A DNA stretch of 64,000 nucleotides from Cellulomonas sp. Y8 (GCF_008033115.1 NZ_CP041203.1:1-64000), one strand, 5' to 3'; counted from the stretch's first letter, positions 52,354 through 60,924 are shown. A program made the numbers and translations. The notes: generated by a model from the sequence alone, not told the origin.

Positions 52354-52380
52354 ATTCGGACATGTCACGCATACCGGACA
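52354..52380 (-). promoter_or_regulatory. TGTCC motifs at the minus-strand polysaccharide promoter
   Basis: Read on the minus strand, TGTCC occurs at 52380-52376 and 52362-52358, 18 bp apart (twice the 9-bp period at 32820). The second continues as TGTCCGAAT, identical to the other operon, and lies 5 nt after a -10-like TATGCG, the same distance as in the plus-strand promoter. Confidence 0.55.
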
Positions 52381-52423
52381 TTTCTCACCCGCTGCGACGC
52401 CACCGCGACGCGCGGGCCGTGCG

Positions 52424-52429
52424 TATCGT
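52424..52429 (+). promoter_or_regulatory. Predicted -10 element of the WbpD-like gene
   Basis: TATCGT, 49 bases before the GTG at 52479, which has GGGAGG just upstream. The promoter is divergent from the minus-strand operon and shares its TGTCC region. Confidence 0.45.
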
Positions 52430-52478
52430 CCGGAGGGTCGCCCCGTCCGGCCCCGGGCGGGTGGCACCGGGAGGCCGC

Positions 52479-53543
52479 GTGGACGCCAGCCAGGACCCCG
52501 AGGTCACCGCCGCGCCCGCGATCGCCCCCGGCGCGGACGTCGACCCGCGCGCGGCCGTCGGCCCGGGGACCCGGGTGTGGCACCTCGCCCAGGTCCGCGA
52601 GGACGCCGTGGTCGGCGCGGACTGCGTCGTCGGGCGCGGCGCCTACCTCGGGCCGGGCGTGCGCGTCGGCGACCGGTGCAAGATCCAGAACCACGCCCTG
52701 GTCTACGAGCCCGCCGTGCTCGAGGACGGCGCGTTCGTCGGGCCCGCGGCGGTGCTCACCAACGACCTGCACCCCCGGGCGGTGAACCCCGACGGCACGC
52801 TCAAGCAGCCCCACGACTGGGAGGCGGTGGGCGTCGTCGTGCGCGCGGGCGCCTCCGTCGGTGCGCGCGCGGTCTGCGTGGCGCCGGTGGTCGTCGGGCG
52901 GTGGGCCCTGGTCGCGGCGGGCGCGGTCGTGACCCGGGACGTGCCGGACCACGCGCTCGTCGCGGGTGTGCCCGCGCGCCGCGTCGGCTGGGTCGGGCGC
53001 GCCGGCGAGCGGCTGGTGCCCGACGGCCCCGGCCGCTGGCGGTGCCCCGTGTCGGGCGACGCCTACCTGGAGGACGCCGCGGGGCTGCGCGCCACGACGC
53101 CGGCGGACGACGCCGGCCACCCGCGCACCACGGTCCCCCGGCGCGCCCGGCCGCGCCCGCCCGACCGCCCGCACGGGACCGGCACGGAGACCGCCGACCT
53201 CGCCGCCCGCGTCCGCGCCCTGCTCACCGCCGCCGACGGCCCCGCGGCCGGCGAGACCCTGCCGGTCTCGGACCGCCCCATGTTCGGCGGCGTCTCGTTC
53301 TTCCTCGGCGAGGCGATGATCGCGAGCGCGCGCGGGAGCGGCGACCTGCTCGTGCGCGTCGCCTCCGACCGGCACGACGAGCTCGCCGACCGCCCCGGTG
53401 CGGCGCCGTCCCGCATGGGCGGGCGCACGATGGGCCGCGGGTGGCTGACCGTCGAGTCGGCGGCGGTCGCGGCCGACGAGGACCTGGCCGCCTGGCTCCT
53501 CCTGGCCCGCGAGGGCGCCCCCGACCGCCGGCCGTCCCGCTGA
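52479..53543 (+). CDS. WbpD/WlbB-like sugar N-acetyltransferase fused to a TfoX N-terminal domain
   Basis: A 354-residue open frame with two unrelated parts. Residues 20-195 are a left-handed beta-helix acetyltransferase of the WbpD type, with VWHLAQVREDAVVGADCVVG, RCKIQNHALVYEPAVLEDG and GVPARRVGWVGRAGERL; it would acetylate the 3-amino group of a diamino-uronic sugar nucleotide. After a linker of 40 low-complexity residues, residues 242-354 are a TfoX_N domain (PMFGGVSFFLGEAMIASA, GDLLVRVA, MGGRTMGRGWLTV). No in-frame ATG or GTG begins the second part. The fusion may be real, or a stop may have been lost by an indel as elsewhere here. Confidence 0.75.
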   Translation: MDASQDPEVTAAPAIAPGADVDPRAAVGPGTRVWHLAQVREDAVVGADCVVGRGAYLGPGVRVGDRCKIQNHALVYEPAVLEDGAFVGPAAVLTNDLHPRAVNPDGTLKQPHDWEAVGVVVRAGASVGARAVCVAPVVVGRWALVAAGAVVTRDVPDHALVAGVPARRVGWVGRAGERLVPDGPGRWRCPVSGDAYLEDAAGLRATTPADDAGHPRTTVPRRARPRPPDRPHGTGTETADLAARVRALLTAADGPAAGETLPVSDRPMFGGVSFFLGEAMIASARGSGDLLVRVASDRHDELADRPGAAPSRMGGRTMGRGWLTVESAAVAADEDLAAWLLLAREGAPDRRPSR

Positions 53544-53553
53544 GGAGGGTGCG

Positions 53554-55146
53554 TCAGGCCGGCGCGCGCTCGCCGGTGAGGTGCACCGCGAGGACCGCCA
53601 CGTCGTCGTCCTGGTCCGCGTGGTCGAACCGGCGCAGGAGCACGTCGCACAGGTCGTCGGGCTCCAGCGTCCCGACCGACGCCGCGACCTCGGCCATCCG
53701 GTCCAGCGCGTCGCGCAGGTGCCCGGACCGCCGCTCGAGCAGCCCGTCCGTCACCAGGACCAGCGTGCACGGGCCGTCCGTCGCGACCCGGGCCACCGCG
53801 CGCTCCCCCGGCGCGGGGACGCCGAGCAGCGGCGACGTCGCCCGGAGGTACCGTGCGCCCGCCGGGGTGACGAGCAGCGGCGGCAGGTGGCCGGCGTTCG
53901 CGACCTCGATCGTGCCGTCCCGGAGGTCGAGCACCGCGACGCACACCGTCACGAGCTCGGGGTGGCTGCGGCGCAGCAGCGTGTTCAGCAGGTCGAGCGC
54001 CCGTGCGGGCGGGTGGCCCTCGAGCAGGTAGGCGCCGAGCGAGAACCGCAGCTGCGCCATGACCGTGGCGGCCCGGAGCGAGTGCCCCTGCACGTCGCCG
54101 ATCACCACGGCCACCCGGCCGTCGGGCAGGTCGATCGCGTCGTAGAAGTCGCCGCCCACGCTCAGCTGCGCGTCCGACGCGCTGTACCGCGCGGCCATCC
54201 GCACCCCCGCCGGCGCGGGCAGCGTGTGCGGCAGCATCGAGCGCTGCAGGGTGAGCGCCACGAGGTGCTCCTGGGCGAAGGACCGCAGGGTGGCCAGCGC
54301 GCCGTTCAGGGCGGCCCGGAGCTGCTCGGCGAGCTCGCGCTCCTCCGCGTCGAACGGCTCCGGCGTCGCCACCGCGAACCCGCCGATCGTGCGCCCGCCC
54401 GCGTCGGCGAGCGGCGAGACGTGCCACGCGGTGGCCGTGACGCCCGCCCGGTCGAGCATCTCGCGCCACACGCCCGGGGTGTCGGCGGCGGGCAGGTCGT
54501 AGGGGTCGGGCGAGGGCGGGTCGGCGGCGGGCGCCAGGAGGCGGCCGCGCACCACCGGCCGGCCCGGCCCCGGGCTGACGACCCGCGTCGCCATGCCGTC
54601 GGGCGCCGTCGCGACGACCACGACAGGGGCGCCGAACACCGTGGCGCCGCCCTGGGCGGCCTCCGCCACCAGGTCGTCGAGGGACCGCGCCGACGCGAGG
54701 GGCACGACCGCCGCCGCCAGGTCGGCCAGGCGGCGGGCGTGCTCGGTGATGCCGCGCCGGGCGGCGTGCGACCGGCACAGAGCCGCGACGGTCACGAGGA
54801 ACTCGTCGCGGTCGAGCGGCTCGACCAGGTACGCGTCCGCGCCCCGCTGCAGGCCCGACGTCCGGGACCGGGCGTCGATCGACGTCGCGGAGACGTGCAT
54901 CACCGGGACCGAGGTCGCCGCGTCGGCCTTGATCCGCTCGCACACGTCGAACCCCGACATGTCGGGCAGGTTGACGTCGAGCACGACCGCGTCGTGGCCC
55001 GCGGCGAGCTCCAGGGCGTCCCGGCCCGTGCCGGCCTCGGTCACGACGTAGCCGGCGCGCCGCAGCCAGCTGGCCATCACGTACCGGTGCGCCTCGGTGT
55101 CGTCGACGACCAGCACGCGGCGCTGGTCCTCGGCGGTCGCGGTCAC
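53554..55146 (-). CDS. Response regulator-GAF-PP2C serine phosphatase (RsbU/RsbP-like)
   Basis: A 530-residue output protein. Residues 8-125 form a receiver with the acidic pair LVVDDTEAH and Asp in AVVLDVNLPDM. A GAF-like region follows (about 140-300), then a SpoIIE/PP2C domain from about residue 330: SVGGDFYDAIDLPDGRVAVVIGDVQGHS, with the metal Asp residues, and LVTDGLLERR. Such phosphatases dephosphorylate an anti-anti-sigma factor. The upstream hybrid kinase could phosphorylate the receiver. Last gene of the stressosome operon; GTG overlaps the previous stop. Confidence 0.88.
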   Translation of the reverse strand: MTATAEDQRRVLVVDDTEAHRYVMASWLRRAGYVVTEAGTGRDALELAAGHDAVVLDVNLPDMSGFDVCERIKADAATSVPVMHVSATSIDARSRTSGLQRGADAYLVEPLDRDEFLVTVAALCRSHAARRGITEHARRLADLAAAVVPLASARSLDDLVAEAAQGGATVFGAPVVVVATAPDGMATRVVSPGPGRPVVRGRLLAPAADPPSPDPYDLPAADTPGVWREMLDRAGVTATAWHVSPLADAGGRTIGGFAVATPEPFDAEERELAEQLRAALNGALATLRSFAQEHLVALTLQRSMLPHTLPAPAGVRMAARYSASDAQLSVGGDFYDAIDLPDGRVAVVIGDVQGHSLRAATVMAQLRFSLGAYLLEGHPPARALDLLNTLLRRSHPELVTVCVAVLDLRDGTIEVANAGHLPPLLVTPAGARYLRATSPLLGVPAPGERAVARVATDGPCTLVLVTDGLLERRSGHLRDALDRMAEVAASVGTLEPDDLCDVLLRRFDHADQDDDVAVLAVHLTGERAPA

Positions 55147-56915
55147 GGGGTCGTCCCGGCCGCCGACGTGACGTCGTCGGCCGGCGCCTGCGACCCGCAC
55201 GCCGTCCGCAGCGCCCGCGCCAGGCCCGCCGCGTCCAGCTCCGCCTTGTCGAGGAACGGCGCGTCCACGGCGGGCCGCTCCGCGCTCGACATCAGCACCA
55301 CCGGCAGCCCGGCCGTCCGCGGGTCGGACCGGAGCGCCGCCAGCGTCGCCGGGCCGTCCGTGCCCGGCATCCGCACGTCGAGCAGCACCACGTCGGGCAG
55401 CTCCGCGGCGGACGCGAGCACCGCCAGGGCCTCGGACCCGTCCCGCGCCTCCAGCACCTCGGCCGCCGCGTCGGCGAGCAGACCGCGCAGGACGACCCGG
55501 CCGGCCTCCTCGTCGTCGACGACGAGCACCCGACCGAGCGTGGGCACGTCGGTCCGGCCCAGCGTGAGCGTGAAGGTGCTGCCACGGCCGACCTCGCTCG
55601 CGACCTCCAGCGACCCGCCGAGCGCCTCGGCGACCCGGCGCGCGTACGGCAGACCGAGCCCCGTGCCCTTCACGGACGGCTGCAGCCGGTTCGGCACCTG
55701 GAAGAACTCCTCGAACACCTCGCCCTGGTGCTCCGCCGCGATGCCCAGGCCGGTGTCCTCGACCGCCACGACCACGGCGCCGCCGTCGGCCGCCCGTCCC
55801 GCCCGCACGGTCACGGCGCCCTGCTCGGTGAACTTCGCCGCGTTGGTCAGCAGGTTCCGCAGCACCCGCTCCAGCAGCTCCGGGTCGGTGTGCAGCACGA
55901 GGTCGTCCGCGACGTCGACCCGCAGGTCCACACCCGGGCGGAGCAGCGGCTGCACGGTGCCGGCGAGGCCCGCCAGCACCGCCGGCAGGTCGACCCGCAC
56001 CCGGTGCACGTGCTGGCGGCCCGACTCAGCGCGCGCCAGGTCCAGCAGCTCGTTCACCATCCCGAGCAGCGACCGGGCGCTGGCGTCCAGGTAGCCGACC
56101 TGAACCCGCTGGTCCGCGTCCAGGTCGCCGTCGGCGAGCAGCGAGGACAGGCCGAGGATCGAGTTCACCGGCGCGCGCAGCTCGTGGCTGACGCTGCGCA
56201 GGAACCGGGTCTTCGCGTCGTTGGCGGCGGCGAGCTGCCGCCCGCGCTCGTCCAGCTCCGCGTACAGGGCGACGACGCCGCTGTTGGTCTCCTCCAGCTC
56301 GTCCGAGAGCTGGGTGTACATGGCGAGGACCCCGCGGTTGGTCTCCTCCAGCTCGTCGTTGGCCCGCACCAGCTCGGCCTCCCGGGCGGCGAGCGCGTCG
56401 AGCGCGCGGACGAGCTCGGCGTTCTGCACCCGGAGCTCGCCGAGGGCGTCCGCCGACCGCGGCCGGGACAGCGCCGCGCGCACCTGCTCGACCCGGCCGC
56501 CGAGGAGCGCGCCGTCGGCCAGCAGCTTGTGCAGCACCACGACCCGCCCGCCCGGCCCGTCGGCGACCTCGACCCCGTCGAGCAGCCGCTCCGCCGCCGC
56601 GACCCCGGTGAGCTCGCCGTACGGCTCCCCGGCCCCGAGCGCGCCGTGCACGTGCACGACCAGCCCCGCGTGCGGCGGCTCGGTCACGTGCAGCACGGCG
56701 CGGCCCCGGCCCCGGGACACGACCTCGCGGCCGACCTCGGACAGCGCCGTGGCGAGCCGGACCTGGTCCTGCCGGTCGAGGCCCAGCGCCTCGGCCGCCT
56801 CCCGGCCGACCTGGCGCAGCACCACGAGGTCGCCCTCGCCGACGATCTCGACGGTGACGAGCTCGCGCAGCGGGCCCGCGGCCCCGGGCGCCGGCAGCCT
56901 GCGCCGCGGGCTCAC
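55143..56915 (-). CDS. Hybrid histidine kinase with RsbT-like N-terminal ATPase
   Basis: A 590-residue cytoplasmic kinase. Residues about 15-105 resemble an anti-sigma-type HATPase (LRQVGREAAEALGLDRQ). A coiled coil with repeated ELEETNxGVxAxY units spans about 170-235. HisKA has the phosphoacceptor His in RFLRSVSHELRAPVNSILG, the HATPase has NLLTNAAKF and GTGLGLPYARRVAEALGG, and a receiver follows with Asp in VVLLDVRMPG. It lacks membrane helices and a clear sensor domain, so it may sense through the stressosome proteins encoded upstream. GTG overlaps the preceding stop. Confidence 0.88.
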   Translation of the reverse strand: MSPRRRLPAPGAAGPLRELVTVEIVGEGDLVVLRQVGREAAEALGLDRQDQVRLATALSEVGREVVSRGRGRAVLHVTEPPHAGLVVHVHGALGAGEPYGELTGVAAAERLLDGVEVADGPGGRVVVLHKLLADGALLGGRVEQVRAALSRPRSADALGELRVQNAELVRALDALAAREAELVRANDELEETNRGVLAMYTQLSDELEETNSGVVALYAELDERGRQLAAANDAKTRFLRSVSHELRAPVNSILGLSSLLADGDLDADQRVQVGYLDASARSLLGMVNELLDLARAESGRQHVHRVRVDLPAVLAGLAGTVQPLLRPGVDLRVDVADDLVLHTDPELLERVLRNLLTNAAKFTEQGAVTVRAGRAADGGAVVVAVEDTGLGIAAEHQGEVFEEFFQVPNRLQPSVKGTGLGLPYARRVAEALGGSLEVASEVGRGSTFTLTLGRTDVPTLGRVLVVDDEEAGRVVLRGLLADAAAEVLEARDGSEALAVLASAAELPDVVLLDVRMPGTDGPATLAALRSDPRTAGLPVVLMSSAERPAVDAPFLDKAELDAAGLARALRTACGSQAPADDVTSAAGTTP

Positions 56916-57928
56916 GCCGGGACCCCCGCCCGGGCGACCACGACGCTCGCGTCGTCCCGCCGGACCCCGAAGTCGCGGAGCAGCACGGCCGCCGTCACGA
57001 GCGGCGACCGCCCCAGCAGGCCCGGGTAGGGCTCGAACGAGTGCCGCTCGGTCACGCCGTCGCTGTGCAGCACGACGACCGCGCCGCGCGGCAGCGGGTA
57101 GGACGCCTCCCGGATCGTGCGCGCCTGGGCCCCCACGATGCCGGGGTGGCTGATCATCGCCCGCCGGGTCGCACCGTCGTCCACCACGCCGGCGATGTTG
57201 CCGACGCCCGCGTACCGCACCTGGTCGGCGTCGAGCCGCGCGACCGCGGCGGCGGCGCCGCGCGTCCCGGCGAGCGCCCGGTGCACCACGCGCAGCAGGT
57301 CGGCCGGCCCGGCCGGCGCGGCCGCGCGGAACGCCCGCACGGCCTCGGCGCTCGCGACCGCGGCCAGCGGCCCGTGCCCGAGCCCGTCGGCGAGCAGCAG
57401 GGTCCGCACGCCGTCGTCCTCGCGGATCGCGTACGCGTCGCCGCAGACCTCCTGCCCCGTCATGGGTCGGGTGAGGCCGACCGCGGACGGCGCGGGCACC
57501 GGCGCACCGGCCTCGGCCGCGAACGCCGCCGTGAGCACGGTCCCGGCGCCCGGCCGGGTCCACGCGTCCCAGCCCGACGCCATCCGCACGACCGCGCCGA
57601 GCCCGATGCCCAGGGTGCCCGCCGACGACGTCCCGTCGACCACGGCCGCGTCGACGTCGTCGATGCCGGGCCCGGAGTCGAGGGTGACCACCTCCACGAC
57701 CGGGCCGGCTGCCGCGTGCCGCAGCCGGAGCAGCACCGCGCCCGAGCCCGCGTGCTTCACCAGGTTCGCCGTCAGCTCCGTCACCGCGAGGCCGATCTCG
57801 CCCACCCGGTCCGCGCCCATGCCCACGCGCTCCGCGAGGGCGGCCGCGGCACGCCGGGCCGTGCCGGCCGCGCTCACGTGGTCGGCCGTGATCCAGGCGA
57901 CGTCCTCGACGGTGGCGTCCGCGGTCAC
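56912..57928 (-). CDS. RsbT-like ATPase fused to an RsbX-like PP2C phosphatase
   Basis: A 338-residue fusion. Residues 20-135 are a GHKL anti-sigma/RsbT-type ATPase: EIGLAVTELTANLVKHAGSG, VVTLDSGPGIDD and GTLGIGLGAVVRMASG. Residues 150-338 are a short PP2C-like phosphatase of the RsbX type (GDAYAIREDDGVRTLLLADGLGHGPLA, VGNIAGVV, LHSDGVTE). In Bacillus, RsbX resets the stressosome by dephosphorylating RsbR and RsbS, so this chain could combine switch-protein and feedback functions. The GTG at 57928 overlaps the rsbT stop; the GTG at 57937 is the alternative. Confidence 0.87.
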   Translation of the reverse strand: MTADATVEDVAWITADHVSAAGTARRAAAALAERVGMGADRVGEIGLAVTELTANLVKHAGSGAVLLRLRHAAAGPVVEVVTLDSGPGIDDVDAAVVDGTSSAGTLGIGLGAVVRMASGWDAWTRPGAGTVLTAAFAAEAGAPVPAPSAVGLTRPMTGQEVCGDAYAIREDDGVRTLLLADGLGHGPLAAVASAEAVRAFRAAAPAGPADLLRVVHRALAGTRGAAAAVARLDADQVRYAGVGNIAGVVDDGATRRAMISHPGIVGAQARTIREASYPLPRGAVVVLHSDGVTERHSFEPYPGLLGRSPLVTAAVLLRDFGVRRDDASVVVARAGVPA

Positions 57929-58341
57929 CGCGACCACGAGGCGATGGTGACGCGCGTGCCCCGGCCCGGCGCGGTGTCGATCTCGAACTGCTCCACCAGA
58001 CGGCGGGAGCCCGACAGCCCGAGCCCGAGGCCGCTGCCGCTGGTCCAGCCGTCGGTCATCGCCTGGTCGAGGTCGGGGATGCCGGGTCCGTCGTCGCGGA
58101 ACTCGACCCGGACGCCCGTGCGCCGCCCGTCCGCGAGCTCCGACAGCACGGCCTCGCCGCCACCGCCGTAGATGAGCGTGTTGCGGGCCAGCTCGCTCGC
58201 CGCGGTGACCAGCTTGGTCTGGTCCACCAGCGACAGCCGTGCCGCCTGGGCCAGCGCGCGCACCGCTTGCCGCACCCGGACGACGTCGCCGTCCGTGGTG
58301 ATCGCCAGCCGCTGCGCCGCGTCCGGCTCCACCGCCGTCAC
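57925..58341 (-). CDS. rsbT: Stressosome switch kinase RsbT
   Basis: A 138-residue GHKL serine kinase, the normal length for RsbT, which phosphorylates RsbS and RsbR and then leaves the complex to activate a phosphatase. TAASELARNTLIYGGGG is the N-box, RDDGPGIPDLDQAM the G1 box and GLGLGLSGSRRLVEQFEI the G2 region. It follows rsbR and rsbS in the order seen in other stressosome operons. GTG start overlaps the rsbS stop by 4 nt. Confidence 0.93.
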   Translation of the reverse strand: MTAVEPDAAQRLAITTDGDVVRVRQAVRALAQAARLSLVDQTKLVTAASELARNTLIYGGGGEAVLSELADGRRTGVRVEFRDDGPGIPDLDQAMTDGWTSGSGLGLGLSGSRRLVEQFEIDTAPGRGTRVTIASWSR

Positions 58342-58739
58342 GCGCGGTCCGCGTCGAGCCCGAGCAGGAGCGCCTCCGGCGAGGTCGCGTCGGCGGGCTG
58401 CAGCATCCGCAGGCCCTTCTCGACGTCGAGGGCGGTCTTCACGCCGTCCAGCTGCAGGCCGAGCTCGACCATCGTGATCGCCACGGCGGGGCGCATGCCG
58501 ACCACGACCGTGGTCGCGTCGAGCACCCGCGAGATCCCGGCGATCGACGACAGCATCCGGCCGATGAACGAGTCGACGATCTCCAGCCCGGAGATGTCGA
58601 TCAGCACGCCGCGCGCACCGGTCTGCGTGATGCGCTCCGCCAGGTCCTCCTGCAGCTGCAGCGCGGTCTGGTCCTGCAGGTCGACCTGGATGGAGACCAG
58701 CAGCGTCGACCCGAGCTTGAGGATCGGGACGGCGTCCAT
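58338..58739 (-). CDS. rsbS: Stressosome scaffold STAS protein RsbS
   Basis: A 133-residue single STAS domain. MDAVPILKLGSTLLVSIQVDL begins the fold. The phosphorylatable Ser57 is in LEIVDSFIGRML, matching Ser59 of Bacillus RsbS. It would form the core of the stressosome with RsbR and hold RsbT until phosphorylated. A 15-residue tail is longer than in Bacillus. Its ATG shares one base with the rsbR stop (TGATG). Confidence 0.93.
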   Translation of the reverse strand: MDAVPILKLGSTLLVSIQVDLQDQTALQLQEDLAERITQTGARGVLIDISGLEIVDSFIGRMLSSIAGISRVLDATTVVVGMRPAVAITMVELGLQLDGVKTALDVEKGLRMLQPADATSPEALLLGLDADRA

Positions 58740-59575
58740 CAGGCGGTCGCCGCCTTCGCGGCGCCGTTGGCGCGCAGGGCCGCGACCAGCGCGTCGGCGA
58801 GCGTCGCCTTGGTGCTGATGTCGCCGAACTCGATGCCGAGCGCCACGATCGTCTGCGCGATCTGCGGGCGGATGCCGGAGATCGTGCACTCCGCGCCCAT
58901 GAGGCGCGCCGCGACCACGGTCTTGAGCAGGTGCTGCGCGACCTGGGTGTCGACCGCCGGGACGCCGGTGATGTCGATGATCGCGTGCTCCGATCCGGTG
59001 TCGACGAGGGTCTGCAGCAGCTTCTCCATGACGACCTGGGTGCGCGCGGAGTCCAGGGTGCCGACGAGCGGCACGGCGACGACGCCCTCCCACAGCTTGA
59101 CGACGGGGGTGGAGAGCTCGAGGAGCTGCTCGGCCTGCTCGGCGATGATGGCCTCCCGGGCCGCGGCGAAGGACTCGAAGGTGAACAGGCCGAGGTCGTC
59201 GACCAGCCGGACCAGGGCCATCAGGTCGGCGAGGCCGGTGCCCTGCTCGTCGGCCGCGAGGGCGTACAGCCCCTCCTTCAGCGCGAGCACGCCGACCGCG
59301 GTCTCGCGCGGGGTGAACCCGAGGCGGGCGCGCGTCGCCGACAGGTCCGCGAGCAGGCCGCGCAGGCCGTCGAACGCGGGGTCGGTCAGCCGCAGGCCGC
59401 CCTGGCCGAGGCCGCCGACGAGCGCGTCGAGGATCTCGCCCTGCTCCCGCCCGGCCTCGGAGCGGGTCGTCCGCCCACGGAGCTCGGTGATGACCGCCTC
59501 GAGCCAGGTGGCGGAGATGTCGGCGCGCCGGCTCTCCAGGATCTCGGCGAGGCGGGCGGCGTCGGCTCCGGGCAT
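58739..59575 (-). CDS. rsbR: Stressosome sensor RsbR
   Basis: A 278-residue RsbR paralogue. Residues 10-155 form an RsbRD-type helical sensor domain (not a haem globin: no proximal His pattern was recognised), and residues 165-270 a STAS domain. Thr173 in VGTLDSART and Thr210 in PAVDTQVAQHL correspond to Thr171 and Thr205 of Bacillus RsbRA, the RsbT phosphorylation sites. First gene of the six-gene operon. ATG is preceded by GGAG at about 10 nt. Which stress it senses cannot be told. Confidence 0.92.
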   Translation of the reverse strand: MPGADAARLAEILESRRADISATWLEAVITELRGRTTRSEAGREQGEILDALVGGLGQGGLRLTDPAFDGLRGLLADLSATRARLGFTPRETAVGVLALKEGLYALAADEQGTGLADLMALVRLVDDLGLFTFESFAAAREAIIAEQAEQLLELSTPVVKLWEGVVAVPLVGTLDSARTQVVMEKLLQTLVDTGSEHAIIDITGVPAVDTQVAQHLLKTVVAARLMGAECTISGIRPQIAQTIVALGIEFGDISTKATLADALVAALRANGAAKAATA

Positions 59576-59744
59576 CTGCTCAGGTCTCCGTTCGGGGTGC
59601 GGCTGGCCTGCCGGAGGGCGGGCGCGGGCGCGATGCTACAGCGCAGGTCACCCGGGCGCGCGGCGGGCCCCGGTCCCCCGGCAGGGGTGCCCGCCCCGCG
59701 GGTGACAAACCGGGCGAATCCGCCCGAATCGGCATGCGCGCGGC

Positions 59745-59750
59745 TACCGT
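59745..59750 (+). promoter_or_regulatory. Leaderless -10 element of the acyltransferase gene
   Basis: TACCGT plus 6 nt before the GTG at 59757; no ribosome site. It is divergent from the stressosome operon, the starts being 181 bases apart. Confidence 0.55.
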
Positions 59751-59756
59751 CGGCCC

Positions 59757-60920
59757 GTGACAGTTGCCGAACACAACCGCGCGACGCCGCGGACCGCCGT
59801 GTCCCCCGGTGGCGTCGACCCCGCCCCCGCCGGCCGGGTCGCCGGGCTCGACGCCCTGCGCGGCGTGGCGATCGCCCTGGTGATGCTCACCCACGCCGAC
59901 GGCAGCGTCTTCGGCTCGGGCGGGATGGTCGGCGTGACGCTGTTCTTCGTCCTGTCGGGCTTCCTCATCACCGGGCTGCTCGTGCGCGACCTCGAGGCGG
60001 ACGGGCGCGTCCGGTGGGGCCGGTTCTACGGCGCGCGGGCCCTGCGGCTGCTCCCGCCCCTGGCGCTGGTGCTGGTCGGCTACCTGGTGGTCGAGGGCGT
60101 GCTCGGGCTGTTCGCCGGCCCGTCGCAGGTCCCCTGGACCCTGTTCTCCGCGCTCACCTACACGTCCAACCTGCCCTACCTCCCCCACGGCAGCGGTGCG
60201 TTCTTCCACCTGTGGACCCTGGCGACCGAGGAGCAGTTCTACCTGCTCTGGCCGCTCGTCCTGGCGGTCGCGTGGCGCCGGCGGTGGGTCCGCCGCGCGG
60301 TCGCCCTCGGCATCGCCGGCTCGCTGCTGCTGTGCGCCGCGACCATCGCGTACCAGGCGCCGGACGTCGCCCGCGTCTACGCCCTGCCGACCTCGTGGTC
60401 CGTGGCGCTGTTCACCGGCTGCGCGCTCCGGCTCGGCCGCGACCGGGCGTCGCGCGCGCTGCCGGCCGGGACCGCGGTGCGGCGCCTGCTGGCCGGGGGG
60501 CTGCTCGCCGCGTTCGCGGCCCTCGCCGTCGCGCCGGGCCTGGACGCGTCGCCGTGGATGTACCTGGCCGTCGTCCCGGCGATCGCGGTGGCTTCCGCGG
60601 TGCTCGTGCTGCTGGCCGCGGAGTCGCGGTGGCGGGCGCGCGGGCCGGTGCGGGCCGTCGTCGCGCTCGGCACCGTCTCGTACGCGGCGTACCTGTGGAA
60701 CCTGCCGATCACCCAGTGGCTCGGCGACCCGCGGGACCTGGCGGGAGGGGCGCTCGGGATCGCGCTGACGCTGGCGGCGGCGACGGCGAGCTGGTGGCTG
60801 GTCGAGCGGCCCGCCGCGCGGCTGCGCCGGCGCTGGCAGGACGGCGCGGGCCCCGGCGTCGTCCTGCGCCCCCGCGTGCCGCGCTCGCGGGTGCCGCGCC
60901 CGCGCCCGACCGCCGAGTGA
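59757..60920 (+). CDS. Acyltransferase family 3 membrane protein (OafA/YrhL-like)
   Basis: A 387-residue membrane O-acyltransferase with about ten helices. GLDALRGVAIALVMLTHAD carries the Arg and catalytic His of the family. GVTLFFVLSGFLITGLLVRDLEADGRV and FYGARALRLLPPLAL are the next conserved loops, and FFHLWTLATEEQFYLLWPLVL follows with the conserved Glu. SYAAYLWNLPI is a late motif. Such proteins acetylate surface polysaccharide, lipid or antibiotic; the polysaccharide locus nearby is a possible source of substrate. The 30-residue tail is Arg/Pro-rich. A strong hairpin follows the stop. Confidence 0.88.
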   Translation: MTVAEHNRATPRTAVSPGGVDPAPAGRVAGLDALRGVAIALVMLTHADGSVFGSGGMVGVTLFFVLSGFLITGLLVRDLEADGRVRWGRFYGARALRLLPPLALVLVGYLVVEGVLGLFAGPSQVPWTLFSALTYTSNLPYLPHGSGAFFHLWTLATEEQFYLLWPLVLAVAWRRRWVRRAVALGIAGSLLLCAATIAYQAPDVARVYALPTSWSVALFTGCALRLGRDRASRALPAGTAVRRLLAGGLLAAFAALAVAPGLDASPWMYLAVVPAIAVASAVLVLLAAESRWRARGPVRAVVALGTVSYAAYLWNLPITQWLGDPRDLAGGALGIALTLAAATASWWLVERPAARLRRRWQDGAGPGVVLRPRVPRSRVPRPRPTAE

Positions 60921-60924
60921 GCAA

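Noticed and set aside
52362..52481. The ATG at 52362 as start of the acetyltransferase
   Set aside because: The first 39 residues are Arg-rich, the ATG lies inside the operator-like region upstream of the predicted -10 at 52424, and GTG at 52479 has a ribosome site.
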